NCBI GenBank assembly: GCA_039029735.1
Contig: JBCCFL010000017.1
Span: forward strand, 1-64,000
Direction of reading: 5' to 3'
Origin: CADEDH01 sp039029735
Lineage (GTDB): Bacteria > Actinomycetota > Acidimicrobiia > Acidimicrobiales > SZUA-35
DNA: 64,000 bases
Below, piece by piece: positions 55,690 through 63,394 of the stretch. The stretch's first letter is position 1; each line of letters opens with the position of its first letter. A program made the translations under genes and the position numbers. The notes under the pieces were generated by a model. It did no database searches, had not been told where the DNA came from, and saw only the letters and a program-made list of their open reading frames with translations.

Positions 55690-55776
55690 GGGCGGCCGGA
55701 GGCCGCCCTCAGCGAGTTTCGCCCGAGGGCGAAACTCGTTCGCGTTAGGGGTCTCGCACGGGTTCTGATGAGACCC
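55690..55776. other. Three consecutive hairpins between tRNA-His and hisS
   Basis: GGGCGGCC/GGCCGCCC (arms 55690-55697 and 55701-55708), CGAGTTTCGCCC/GGGCGAAACTCG (55713-55724 and 55727-55738) and GGGTCTC/GAGACCC (55749-55755... and 55770-55776). The first two are perfect. There is no T tract after them, so a standard intrinsic terminator is not evident; they may stop transcription, stabilise the tRNA 3' end or form a hisS leader. Confidence 0.6.
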
Positions 55777-55807
55777 ACGCACCCCAGCAGTCGATGGAGG
55801 TCGGAGC

Positions 55808-57286
55808 ATGAGTGGGAAGGTGAAGCGGCCGAAGGCGCGGTTACCGCGGGGGTTCGTCGACACCGCTGGCGGCGACGTCCTCGAGCGAGAGGCAATGATC
55901 GCCTCGATCCTTCCCGTGTACCAACGGTTCGGGTTTCGGCCGCTGGAGACGCCCGTCATCGAACACCTCGACGCGCTCGGGAAGTTCCTGCCCGACAAGG
56001 ACCGGCCCGGCGAGGGCGTGTTCGCCTTCCGCGATGACGACGAGCAGTGGGTTGCGATGCGCTACGACCTCACCGCGCCGCTCGCCCGCTACGTGGCCCA
56101 GAATCGCAATGAGCTCACGATGCCGTTCCGGCGTTACCAGGTCGGCCCGGTGTTCCGTCAGGAGAAGCCAGGGCCCGGGCGGTTCCGCCAGTTCATGCAG
56201 TGCGACTTCGACACCGTCGGTGCCAAGTCGATGGTGGTGGACGCCGAGGTGTGCGCTGTGCTGGCCACCACCCTCGAAGCACTCGGGATCGACCGGGGCG
56301 AGTACATCATCCGGATGAACGACCGGAAGGTGCTCAATGGCCTCCTGTCGTCGGCCGGGGTTGCCGTGGCGGCCGACGACGCCTCCGACGACGAACGCGC
56401 CGCAGCTGACGCCCAGCGGGCCCACGTGCTCCGCTCGGTCGACAAGCTCGATCGGGTTGGCGTGGATGGGGTTCGCCTGCTGCTCGGCCCCGGCCGCGAG
56501 GACGAGAGCGGCGACTTCACCGCCGGTGTCGGCCTCGCCGATGGCCAGATCGACCAGATCGTCGCCTTCGTCACCGCTGGCGGCGGGTCTCGATCCGAGG
56601 TGCTCGCCCGCCTTCGCGACGTGGTGGGTGACGAGGCCGAGGGTCGGGAAGGCATCGAGGAACTCGAGACGATCGACGGGCTGCTCACGGCCATGGACCT
56701 CGACTCCGACTGCGTCGCACTCGACACCACCGTGGTGCGTGGCCTCGACTACTACACGGGCCCGGTGTTCGAGGCCGAGCTGACCGACGGCACCAGCTAC
56801 GGATCGATCGCCGCCGGTGGCCGCTACGACGACCTCGTTCGCCGTTTCACCGGCCAGGACGTACCAGCCTGTGGCGCCAGCATCGGTGTCGACCGTTTGC
56901 TGGCCACGCTCCGGGCCCGGGCCGAAGCGGCCGAGGCCCCCCTCGACGGACCCGTGATGGTCACGGTGATGGATGCCGATCGCCTTGTCGACTACCAGAC
57001 CATGGTCACCGAGCTCCGTCAGGCTGGCGTGAGCGCCGAGCTGTACCTCGGCCGCAAGAACCTCGGCCAGCAGCTCAAGTACGCCGACCGGCGGCGGTCT
57101 CCGGCAGCGATCATCGCCGGAAGCGACGAGTTCGACGCTGGCACCGTGGTGATCAAGAACCTCGGCTACGGCAAGGAGGTGTCGGCCGACATCTCCGATC
57201 GTGAGGAGTGGCTGAACGCCCCCGACGTGCAACAGACCGTCGGCCGCGGCGACCTCGTGGCCCAGGTCAAGTCGCTGCTCGACTGA
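55808..57286 (+). CDS. hisS: Histidyl-tRNA synthetase of alpha-proteobacterial type
   Basis: 492 residues, longer than the E. coli enzyme. Class II motif 2 reads VFRQEKPGPGRFRQFMQCD where the canonical bacterial enzyme has RRERPQKGRYRQF. The histidine motifs are RGLDYYTGPVFE and AAGGRYDDLV. The start LPRGFVDTAGGDVLEREAMIASILPVYQRFGFRPLETPVIEHLDALGKFLPD resembles alpha-proteobacterial HisRS, which recognises tRNA-His without G-1 and with A73; the tRNA here has those features. The C-terminal anticodon-binding domain is intact. ATG with GGAGGTCGG upstream. Confidence 0.93.
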   Translation: MSGKVKRPKARLPRGFVDTAGGDVLEREAMIASILPVYQRFGFRPLETPVIEHLDALGKFLPDKDRPGEGVFAFRDDDEQWVAMRYDLTAPLARYVAQNRNELTMPFRRYQVGPVFRQEKPGPGRFRQFMQCDFDTVGAKSMVVDAEVCAVLATTLEALGIDRGEYIIRMNDRKVLNGLLSSAGVAVAADDASDDERAAADAQRAHVLRSVDKLDRVGVDGVRLLLGPGREDESGDFTAGVGLADGQIDQIVAFVTAGGGSRSEVLARLRDVVGDEAEGREGIEELETIDGLLTAMDLDSDCVALDTTVVRGLDYYTGPVFEAELTDGTSYGSIAAGGRYDDLVRRFTGQDVPACGASIGVDRLLATLRARAEAAEAPLDGPVMVTVMDADRLVDYQTMVTELRQAGVSAELYLGRKNLGQQLKYADRRRSPAAIIAGSDEFDAGTVVIKNLGYGKEVSADISDREEWLNAPDVQQTVGRGDLVAQVKSLLD

Positions 57287-57331
57287 CCTCGGGCTGCGGC
57301 CACGGCTTGGAGCCCGACGAAGGGCCTCCAC

Positions 57332-57337
57332 TAGCCT
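57332..57337 (+). promoter_or_regulatory. Leaderless-type -10 (TAGCCT) of the desaturase gene
   Basis: TAGCCT is 6 bases before the ATG at 57344, with no Shine-Dalgarno between. A weak TTGGAG lies 19 bases upstream. Confidence 0.5.
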
Positions 57338-57343
57338 GATCCA

Positions 57344-58360
57344 ATGGCTCGTGGCGATACCGACAGCACGTTCGCCGTGGATCCCCTCCTCGGTGGGATG
57401 GTGCCCGATGCCTCGGCTCTCCCCGACGTGCTCCCAACGGATCGCCTGCTCGTCAACGCAAAGGCCGTGCCGGAGATTCGGTCGGACCTCCGAAGGATCC
57501 CGAACTGGCGCTCCGCCTTCGCCGTGGTGTCGGTGTGGGTGGAGACGATCGCCATCGTGGTGGCCGCCGCCTGGCTGAACAACATCGTCGTGTACGTCGC
57601 CGCGTTCTTCCTGATGGGCCGGGCGATCGTGCGGTTCAACATCCTCGGCCACGAGGCCGTGCACCGCACCCTGTTCTCCAACACTGCGCTCAACGATTTC
57701 GTCGGCAAGTGGGTGCTGTCGTACCACGCCTGGGTGCCCTACGAGCTGTACCGCCGGGGTCACCTCGACCATCACCGCGACGAGATGGGGCCCAAGGAGC
57801 CGGACACCGCCCTCTACCGCGGCTATCCGATCACCCGCTCGTCGCTGCGGCGCAAGCTGTTCCGTGACGCCACGGGCATCTCCGGGTGGAAGATCCTCAA
57901 GGGCCTCCTTCGGGGTACCCGCAACCCGCGCACCCGGCCGGTCGCGCTGCGGATCGTCGGGTTCCAGGTGGTGCTCCTCGGCATCGCCACCGCCTTTGGT
58001 CGCCCCGAGCTGTGGTTCTTCCTGTGGTTCCTTCCCTGGTTCACCCTGTGGCGGGTGATCAACCGGCTCCGGGCCATCGCCGAGCACGGCGGGATGACAC
58101 GATCAAAGGATCGCCGCGAGACCACCCACCACGTGGAACAGAGCCTGTTCGTCCGGTTCTGGATGGTGCCCTACGGGGTGGGCTGGCACCTCGCCCACCA
58201 CGTCGACATGGGCGTGCCGTGCTGGAACCTGCCGAAGCTCCACCGGGAGCTGGTGGCGTCGGGATGGGTCACCCCGGACTACACCTGGCCGAACTACCGC
58301 AGCCTCTGGGCATCGCTGAGCTCCAGGCCCGAGGCCGACACCGTTCCGGCCAGCGCCTGA
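57344..58360 (+). CDS. Membrane fatty-acid desaturase-family protein
   Basis: 338 residues. The three histidine boxes HEAVH, HLDHH and HLAHH ligate the di-iron site, and there are about four membrane helices. The enzyme inserts double bonds or hydroxylates lipids at the membrane; no electron-transfer partner is adjacent. It is separated from hisS by 57 bases and has its own leaderless-type promoter. Confidence 0.9.
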   Translation: MARGDTDSTFAVDPLLGGMVPDASALPDVLPTDRLLVNAKAVPEIRSDLRRIPNWRSAFAVVSVWVETIAIVVAAAWLNNIVVYVAAFFLMGRAIVRFNILGHEAVHRTLFSNTALNDFVGKWVLSYHAWVPYELYRRGHLDHHRDEMGPKEPDTALYRGYPITRSSLRRKLFRDATGISGWKILKGLLRGTRNPRTRPVALRIVGFQVVLLGIATAFGRPELWFFLWFLPWFTLWRVINRLRAIAEHGGMTRSKDRRETTHHVEQSLFVRFWMVPYGVGWHLAHHVDMGVPCWNLPKLHRELVASGWVTPDYTWPNYRSLWASLSSRPEADTVPASA

Positions 58361-58415
58361 GCCAACCGCTGCGGCTCGGGTTGCCCCGGGCGGCGGCGCA
58401 GGGTCAACTGGCCTC

Positions 58416-59114
58416 ATGGACCCCCTCACTCAGGCCGACCTCGACGCGCTCGCGGCCCTCGACACCCCCACCGTCTGCAACGCCCTGGAGGTGGTGGCAC
58501 CCGAGCGGAGAGGATCCGGCTACACGGTCGAGCCGTTCTTCTGCCCTCGACCAGACCTAGCCCCGATCGTGGGCTACGCCCGCACGGCGACGATCCGGTC
58601 GATGCAGCCATCCGAGCGTGACGCCGCGGGCGACACGGCAGCCCGCCTGGACTACTACGAACACATCGCGTCGGGCGACGGGCCGACGATCACCGTGATC
58701 GAAGATCTCGATGCCGTGCCCGGCTACGGGGCCTGGTGGGGTGAGGTCAACACCAACATCCACGCCGGCCTCGGTTCGCTCGGTGTGGTCACGAACGGCA
58801 GCATCCGCGATCTCGACGATGCCGCCGAGGGCTTCCAGATGCTGGCCGGCATGGCGAACCCGTCGCACGCCTGGGTTCGGATCGTGGAGCATGCAGTGAC
58901 GGTGACCGTGCACGGGATGACGGTGACCCCGGGTGATCTCATTCATGCCGATCAGCACGGCGCCGTGGTGGTGCCGGTGGCGGTCGCCCGCGATGTGCCG
59001 GCGGCGGCCGCCAAGATCGCTGCCGCGGAGGCCCGCATCATCTCGGCCAGCCAGCGCGACGGCTTCTCGGTGGCCGTGCTCCGCGACCTCCTCGGAGGCG
59101 GTGCGGGCCATTGA
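58416..59114 (+). CDS. RraA-family (HMG/CHA aldolase-like) protein
   Basis: 232 residues. The RraA fold signature WWGEVNTNIHAGLGSLGVVTNGSIRDLD contains the substrate-binding G..R-D, and GDLIHADQHGAVVVP follows. The enzyme is more likely a hydroxy-acid aldolase or demethylmenaquinone methyltransferase-like relative than an RNase E regulator. Overlaps the MFS gene by 14 bases if the latter begins at its first GTG. Confidence 0.85.
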   Translation: MDPLTQADLDALAALDTPTVCNALEVVAPERRGSGYTVEPFFCPRPDLAPIVGYARTATIRSMQPSERDAAGDTAARLDYYEHIASGDGPTITVIEDLDAVPGYGAWWGEVNTNIHAGLGSLGVVTNGSIRDLDDAAEGFQMLAGMANPSHAWVRIVEHAVTVTVHGMTVTPGDLIHADQHGAVVVPVAVARDVPAAAAKIAAAEARIISASQRDGFSVAVLRDLLGGGAGH

Positions 59115-60375
59115 CCCGCCGGTGAGCGCCGGCGCCCGAAAAAGGTGGTGGACCGACGAGCGCCTGCTCGTCATCTGCGGCTCGACGTCTCTGGTGATGG
59201 CCGGGCAGGGCGTGGTGAGCCCCGTGTTGCCGTTCTATGCCCGCGACTTCGGCGTGTCGACGGCTGTCGTGGGGCTCACGTTCACGGCCTTCGGCCTCGC
59301 CCGCCTCGTGCTGAACGTGCCCGCCGGGTTGTGGGCCGACCGGGCCGGACGGCGAGTGCTGCTCGTCGGCGGTCCGATCCTCACCGCCATCGGCATGATC
59401 GGCTCCGGGCTGGCCCCGTCGATCTGGGCGTTGTTGGCTTGGCGGCTGGTAGCGGGGGCGGGATCGGCGCTGTACATGACTGGGGCCCAGATCTATCTCA
59501 TCGACATCGCGGCCGAGGAGCTGCGGGCCCGGTATGTGGCCACCAACCAGGGCGCACTGCTGCTCGGAGTGAGTATCGGACCAGCGATCGGCGGGCTGCT
59601 GGCCGAGGCCTACTCGTTGCGAACGCCGTTTCTCGTGGTGGGTGTCGGCGCGGCCTTCACGGCGCTCTACGGCTTCCTCCGACTGCCCGAGACGAGGGGC
59701 AGCGCGGCGATCTCGCCCACTGATGCCACCGCCGACAACCCGACCGCCGACGACGCGAGCGGAACCCCAACCGAACGGCGGCGAGCCCAGCTGGCCTTCT
59801 TGACCTCGTCTCAGTTCGTGGCAATCGGCCTGGTCTCGATGGCGATGTTTGCCATCCGGGCGGGCTTTCGCCAGACGCTCGTTCCACTGCATGCCGCCGA
59901 CGCCTTCGGCTTCTCCACCGGCGACCTCGGCATCGTGTTCACGGCGCTCGGCGTGCTGGCGCTCGTGCTGATCGGCCCTGCGGGCTGGGCGGCTGACCGG
60001 TTCGGTCGCAAGGCGGTGATCATCCCGACCGGCGTGATCTCGGCTGTCGGGGTACTGGTGACCGCGGGGGCGCCGGTGCTGGAACTGTTCCTGATCGGCA
60101 TCGTGATCACGGCGATTGGCACGGGCGTGACCGGTCCGGCCCCGGCCGCATTCGTGGCCGACATCGCCCCCGCCGACCAGCGAGGAGCGGCGATGGGCCT
60201 CTACCGCACGTGGGGCGACCTCGGCATCGTGTTGGCGCCCGTGCTGGCCGGGGCGCTCGCCGACGTCACGTCGATCCCCGTTGCGATGGCGGCAATCTCG
60301 GCGGTGGCCTTTGCTGGCGTCGGCTGGTTCCAGCTCGTGGGCCGGGAGCCCGAGCGAGCCGTCAGCCCATCGTGA
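59101..60375 (+). CDS. Major facilitator superfamily transporter
   Basis: About 424 residues with twelve helices in two halves. The loop 2-3 signature is GLWADRAGRRVLLVGG and the second half repeats it as AGWAADRFGRKAVIIPTG. The central loop is acidic. The substrate is not apparent. The start is uncertain: GTG 59101 overlaps the preceding gene; GTG 59122 lies 8 bases after its stop. Probably co-transcribed with the RraA-like gene. Confidence 0.88.
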   Translation: MRAIDPPVSAGARKRWWTDERLLVICGSTSLVMAGQGVVSPVLPFYARDFGVSTAVVGLTFTAFGLARLVLNVPAGLWADRAGRRVLLVGGPILTAIGMIGSGLAPSIWALLAWRLVAGAGSALYMTGAQIYLIDIAAEELRARYVATNQGALLLGVSIGPAIGGLLAEAYSLRTPFLVVGVGAAFTALYGFLRLPETRGSAAISPTDATADNPTADDASGTPTERRRAQLAFLTSSQFVAIGLVSMAMFAIRAGFRQTLVPLHAADAFGFSTGDLGIVFTALGVLALVLIGPAGWAADRFGRKAVIIPTGVISAVGVLVTAGAPVLELFLIGIVITAIGTGVTGPAPAAFVADIAPADQRGAAMGLYRTWGDLGIVLAPVLAGALADVTSIPVAMAAISAVAFAGVGWFQLVGREPERAVSPS

Positions 60376-61996
60376 AGGTGACCAGCGGGTCACGGTCGAC
60401 CTGGGCCACGAGGCCGACCTCCCAGTCGATGTAGGCCTGGGCTGCGACCTCGAAGTCGTCGGCCGCGTACGGGCTCACCCAGGCGTCGTCGACGGTGGTT
60501 GTGGCGCGATCGAGGCCGGGCTCCATGTCGAACCCGGCATGGCGCCATCCTTTGTTCCCGGCGGCGAGGGCATATACGTCGGCCTCGGGCCAGTGGATCT
60601 GCGCCTCGGCCACGGCCAGCTTGGCCAGGGTGCCGTCGGTGGAGGTGATCACCAGCGTCGGCGTGGCCCCAATGGCAGCCCGCGCCTCGCCGAGGCGCCC
60701 CCGAACTCCCCACCACGATCCGGGGATGTGGCCCTTCACCCCGTACTTGTAGCTCGTGCCGACGTCGAGCACGGCAAGAGCGTCATCAGGATCGGCCAGC
60801 CGCTCGGCCAGGGCCGGCGGCTTGATCATCGTGGCGGTCACGCGGGCCACCGTGGGTCGCCCTTCTGCGCCCCCCACCACCGACAGATTGGCGGCGGCCG
60901 GGGCTGGCCCGTCGATGCCCCCGTCGAGCACCGCGACGTCGGCCCAGCCCATCTGGCGTAGCCAGGCCGCGGTCATCGTGGCGCGCACGCCCGTGTCGTC
61001 GATGAGCACCAGGCGCGCTCGCCGTGTGGCTGCGTAGGTGTCGGTGGCCTGTATGAGCTGACCACCAGGGGCGCTGCGGCTGTGCTCCAGATGGCCGGCG
61101 GCGAACTCGTCCGGTGTACGCACGTCGAACAGATACGTGGTGCGGCTCGTGTCGGCCAGCCAGGTGGCGAGGGTGGCGCCGTCCACATCTGTCACGCCGT
61201 GACGAGCCCCCACCGCTGCGGCTGCGTCGCGAGCCCAGGCGGCGCCCGCTTGGTCGGCCTCGGGAGCGGTGGTACCTGCCCCCCGCTCAACGGATTCGCC
61301 AGCGAGCTGCCACCCCATCGTGCCGTTCTCCAGTGCGAACACCGGGTTCGGTACCCCGGCGTCGATGAGCGACTGCGCCCCGAGGATGCTCCTGGTTCGG
61401 CCCGCGCAGTTGACGACCACCGTGGTGGCCGGATCAGGCACCGCGGTACGAACACGGGCCACCAGCTCGGCACCCGGGCAGTCGACACCACCGGGGATGG
61501 CCATGCGGCGGTACTCGTCGAAGGGCCGCGAGTCGAGCACGACCAGCGCGTCCCCGGCGTCGCGGCGGGCGACGAGTTCCTCGGGAGCCATGTGTGGCGT
61601 GTTGCGGTCGCGTTCGAGAATCTCGCCGAACGCCTTCGACGGCACGTTCACCCCGGTGTACACCTCGTGCCCCGCGGCCGCCCAGGCCTCAACGCCACCA
61701 TCGAGCACGTGGTGCGCCGTCCACCCGAGCTCGGCGGCTCGGGCTGCCGCCCGGACGGCGAGGCCGCCGTCGGCCGCGCCGCCGTCGCACCACACCACGG
61801 GCGTGTCGCGCCGGGGAATGAGTGCTTCGATCCGCAGCTCCATCTGTGACAGGGGAAGGCTGGCGGCCGCGAAGAGATGGCCGGCGCTGAATGCACCCTC
61901 CTCGCGGGCGTCGACCACGGCGAGCTCGTCGGCGCCGAGCAGTTTCGTCACGAGGTCGGCAGGCGAGACGAGCGTCGGTTCCATCGGGGCGTTCAC
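60362..61996 (-). CDS. Four-domain rhodanese (sulfurtransferase) protein
   Basis: 544 residues with four rhodanese domains. The first two keep the catalytic Cys (PVVWCDGGAADG, VVVNCAGRTRS). The third (RLVLIDDTGVRAT) has Asp and the fourth (TLVITSTDGTLAK) Thr at the same position, so they are inactive. The pairs suggest an ancient duplication of a two-domain protein. It transfers sulfane sulfur. The GTG overlaps the stop of cysteine dioxygenase by 4 bases (GTGA), tying it to cysteine breakdown. Confidence 0.9.
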   Translation of the reverse strand: MNAPMEPTLVSPADLVTKLLGADELAVVDAREEGAFSAGHLFAAASLPLSQMELRIEALIPRRDTPVVWCDGGAADGGLAVRAAARAAELGWTAHHVLDGGVEAWAAAGHEVYTGVNVPSKAFGEILERDRNTPHMAPEELVARRDAGDALVVLDSRPFDEYRRMAIPGGVDCPGAELVARVRTAVPDPATTVVVNCAGRTRSILGAQSLIDAGVPNPVFALENGTMGWQLAGESVERGAGTTAPEADQAGAAWARDAAAAVGARHGVTDVDGATLATWLADTSRTTYLFDVRTPDEFAAGHLEHSRSAPGGQLIQATDTYAATRRARLVLIDDTGVRATMTAAWLRQMGWADVAVLDGGIDGPAPAAANLSVVGGAEGRPTVARVTATMIKPPALAERLADPDDALAVLDVGTSYKYGVKGHIPGSWWGVRGRLGEARAAIGATPTLVITSTDGTLAKLAVAEAQIHWPEADVYALAAGNKGWRHAGFDMEPGLDRATTTVDDAWVSPYAADDFEVAAQAYIDWEVGLVAQVDRDPLVTFTMG

Positions 61997-62574
61997 GATG
62001 CCAGCCCCGGCCGTGCTTCCACGATGTGGGGCGATGCCGGGAACACCCGCCACTCGCCCCGGCGGCGATCGTAGAACTCGCGATTCGGCAGTTGCTCGAG
62101 CGCAAGCCCGTAGCAATGGAAGTTCAGGGCCGGCCCCTCGATGTGGATCGAGTGGAGGTCATCGCCCGTCATGGCCACGCCGGTGCCTTCCTCCACCATC
62201 ACCTGACGCTCTTCCACCACGCCCTCATCGGTGTCGCGGCGATAGAACCGGTTGAGTTCCTGACCCTCGAACCCGACCACCACAGCCCAGGTGGTGTGGT
62301 TGTGGGCCGGGGTCCCAACAGCTCCCCGGGAGGCATTGGCGTAGAGGGCGAAACGGTCGTCGTCGTCCTGGGCGATGCGGTAGAGCCGGCTCTTGGCCTC
62401 CTCACCGGGCCCCGGTGGAGGGAACACGCCGAGCGAGAACAGGTCACGGTTGGCCACGAGCCCGAGCAACCGATCCCGAATCTGCTCGACCCCAGCCCGG
62501 GAGCCCCCCGTGGCGGCGTCGATCGTACGGATGTCGGCCATCGCCTCGGCGATGGCGGCTGTTCGCTCCTCCAT
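61993..62574 (-). CDS. Cysteine dioxygenase-family (cupin) protein
   Basis: 193 residues. Iron ligands are in THNHTTWAVVVGFEGQE-like segment AHNHTTWAVV (His-x-His) and DLHSIHIEGPALNFHCYG. It oxidises cysteine or a related thiol to its sulfinic acid. The ATG is 7 bases after minus-strand TAGTCT and lacks a Shine-Dalgarno. It is coupled to the rhodanese gene and divergent from an SDR with only 25 bases between. Confidence 0.87.
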   Translation of the reverse strand: MEERTAAIAEAMADIRTIDAATGGSRAGVEQIRDRLLGLVANRDLFSLGVFPPPGPGEEAKSRLYRIAQDDDDRFALYANASRGAVGTPAHNHTTWAVVVGFEGQELNRFYRRDTDEGVVEERQVMVEEGTGVAMTGDDLHSIHIEGPALNFHCYGLALEQLPNREFYDRRRGEWRVFPASPHIVEARPGLAS

Positions 62575-62581
62575 CGCACCA

Positions 62582-62591
62582 AGACTAGTTT
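62582..62591. promoter_or_regulatory. Shared ACTAGT promoter core between divergent genes
   Basis: Plus-strand TAGTTT (62586-62591) is 8 bases before the SDR GTG. Minus-strand TAGTCT (62587-62582) is 7 bases before the dioxygenase ATG. The two -10 hexamers share the palindrome ACTAGT in a 25-base intergenic region, too short for separate promoters with leaders. Confidence 0.55.
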
Positions 62592-62599
62592 CAGCTCCC

Positions 62600-63385
62600 G
62601 TGGACGTTCGCCTCGACAACCGGACCGCCCTCATCACCGGCGCCAGCCTCGGCCTTGGCCGGGCGATGGCCGCCGAGTTCGCCCGGTCGGGCGCCGCGGT
62701 GGCGCTCGTCGCCCGCACTGCAACCACGTTGGACGACGCCGCCGCCGAGATCAGGGCCGAGGTACCGGACGCTCGGCTTGCGACGGCGCCCTGTGACGTG
62801 CGCGACCCGGACGCGCTGGTGGCCGCCCACGCCGCCGCAGTTGACGCGCTCGGGCCGATCGACATCCTCGTGAACAACGCCGGCACCTCGGCCGCCGGCC
62901 CGTTCGAGACCGTCACCGATGAGCAGTGGCAGAACGACCTCGACCTGAAGCTGATGGCAGCCGTGCGGCTCAGCCGCCTGGTGATCCCGGCCATGAAGGA
63001 ACGGGGCTGGGGCCGGATCATCAACGTGCTCAACACTGCGGCGAAGGCACCGCCGGCCCGGAGCACACCCACATCGGTGAGCCGAGCCGCCGGGATGGCG
63101 CTCACCAAGGCGCTGGCCAGCGAACTGGCCCCCCACGGCATCAACGTGAACGCCATGAACACCGGCCTGCTCCTCACGAACCAGTGGGAGCGGATGCACC
63201 GTGAGGCCGCACCGGACAAGACCTTCGATGAGTTCGTGGCCATGCGGATCCGCCCGGTGCCGATGGGTCGCCTCGGCGATCCGGCCGAGTTCGCCAACCT
63301 GGCGTGCTTCCTCGCCTCGGAGCAGGCCTCGTTCGTGACCGGCGCTGCGGTGAACATCGACGGGGGCCTGTCACCCGTGGTCTGA
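62600..63385 (+). CDS. Short-chain dehydrogenase/reductase
   Basis: 261 residues. NAD(P)-binding TGASLGLGRAMA and NNAG are intact; the active-site Ser/Tyr region is NVLNTAAKAPPARSTPTSVSRAAGMALTKALASEL, where the usual YxxxK appears as SVSRA, so the catalytic Tyr and Lys are missing or shifted. It may be a non-catalytic or unusual SDR. GTG start with no Shine-Dalgarno, just after a TAGTTT hexamer. Converges on the truncated oxidoreductase after 9 bases. Confidence 0.82.
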   Translation: MDVRLDNRTALITGASLGLGRAMAAEFARSGAAVALVARTATTLDDAAAEIRAEVPDARLATAPCDVRDPDALVAAHAAAVDALGPIDILVNNAGTSAAGPFETVTDEQWQNDLDLKLMAAVRLSRLVIPAMKERGWGRIINVLNTAAKAPPARSTPTSVSRAAGMALTKALASELAPHGINVNAMNTGLLLTNQWERMHREAAPDKTFDEFVAMRIRPVPMGRLGDPAEFANLACFLASEQASFVTGAAVNIDGGLSPVV

Positions 63386-63394
63386 TATCGGTAC

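Noticed and set aside
55690..55776. Intrinsic terminator after tRNA-His
   Set aside because: Strong hairpins but no T tract on either strand, so listed only as hairpins.
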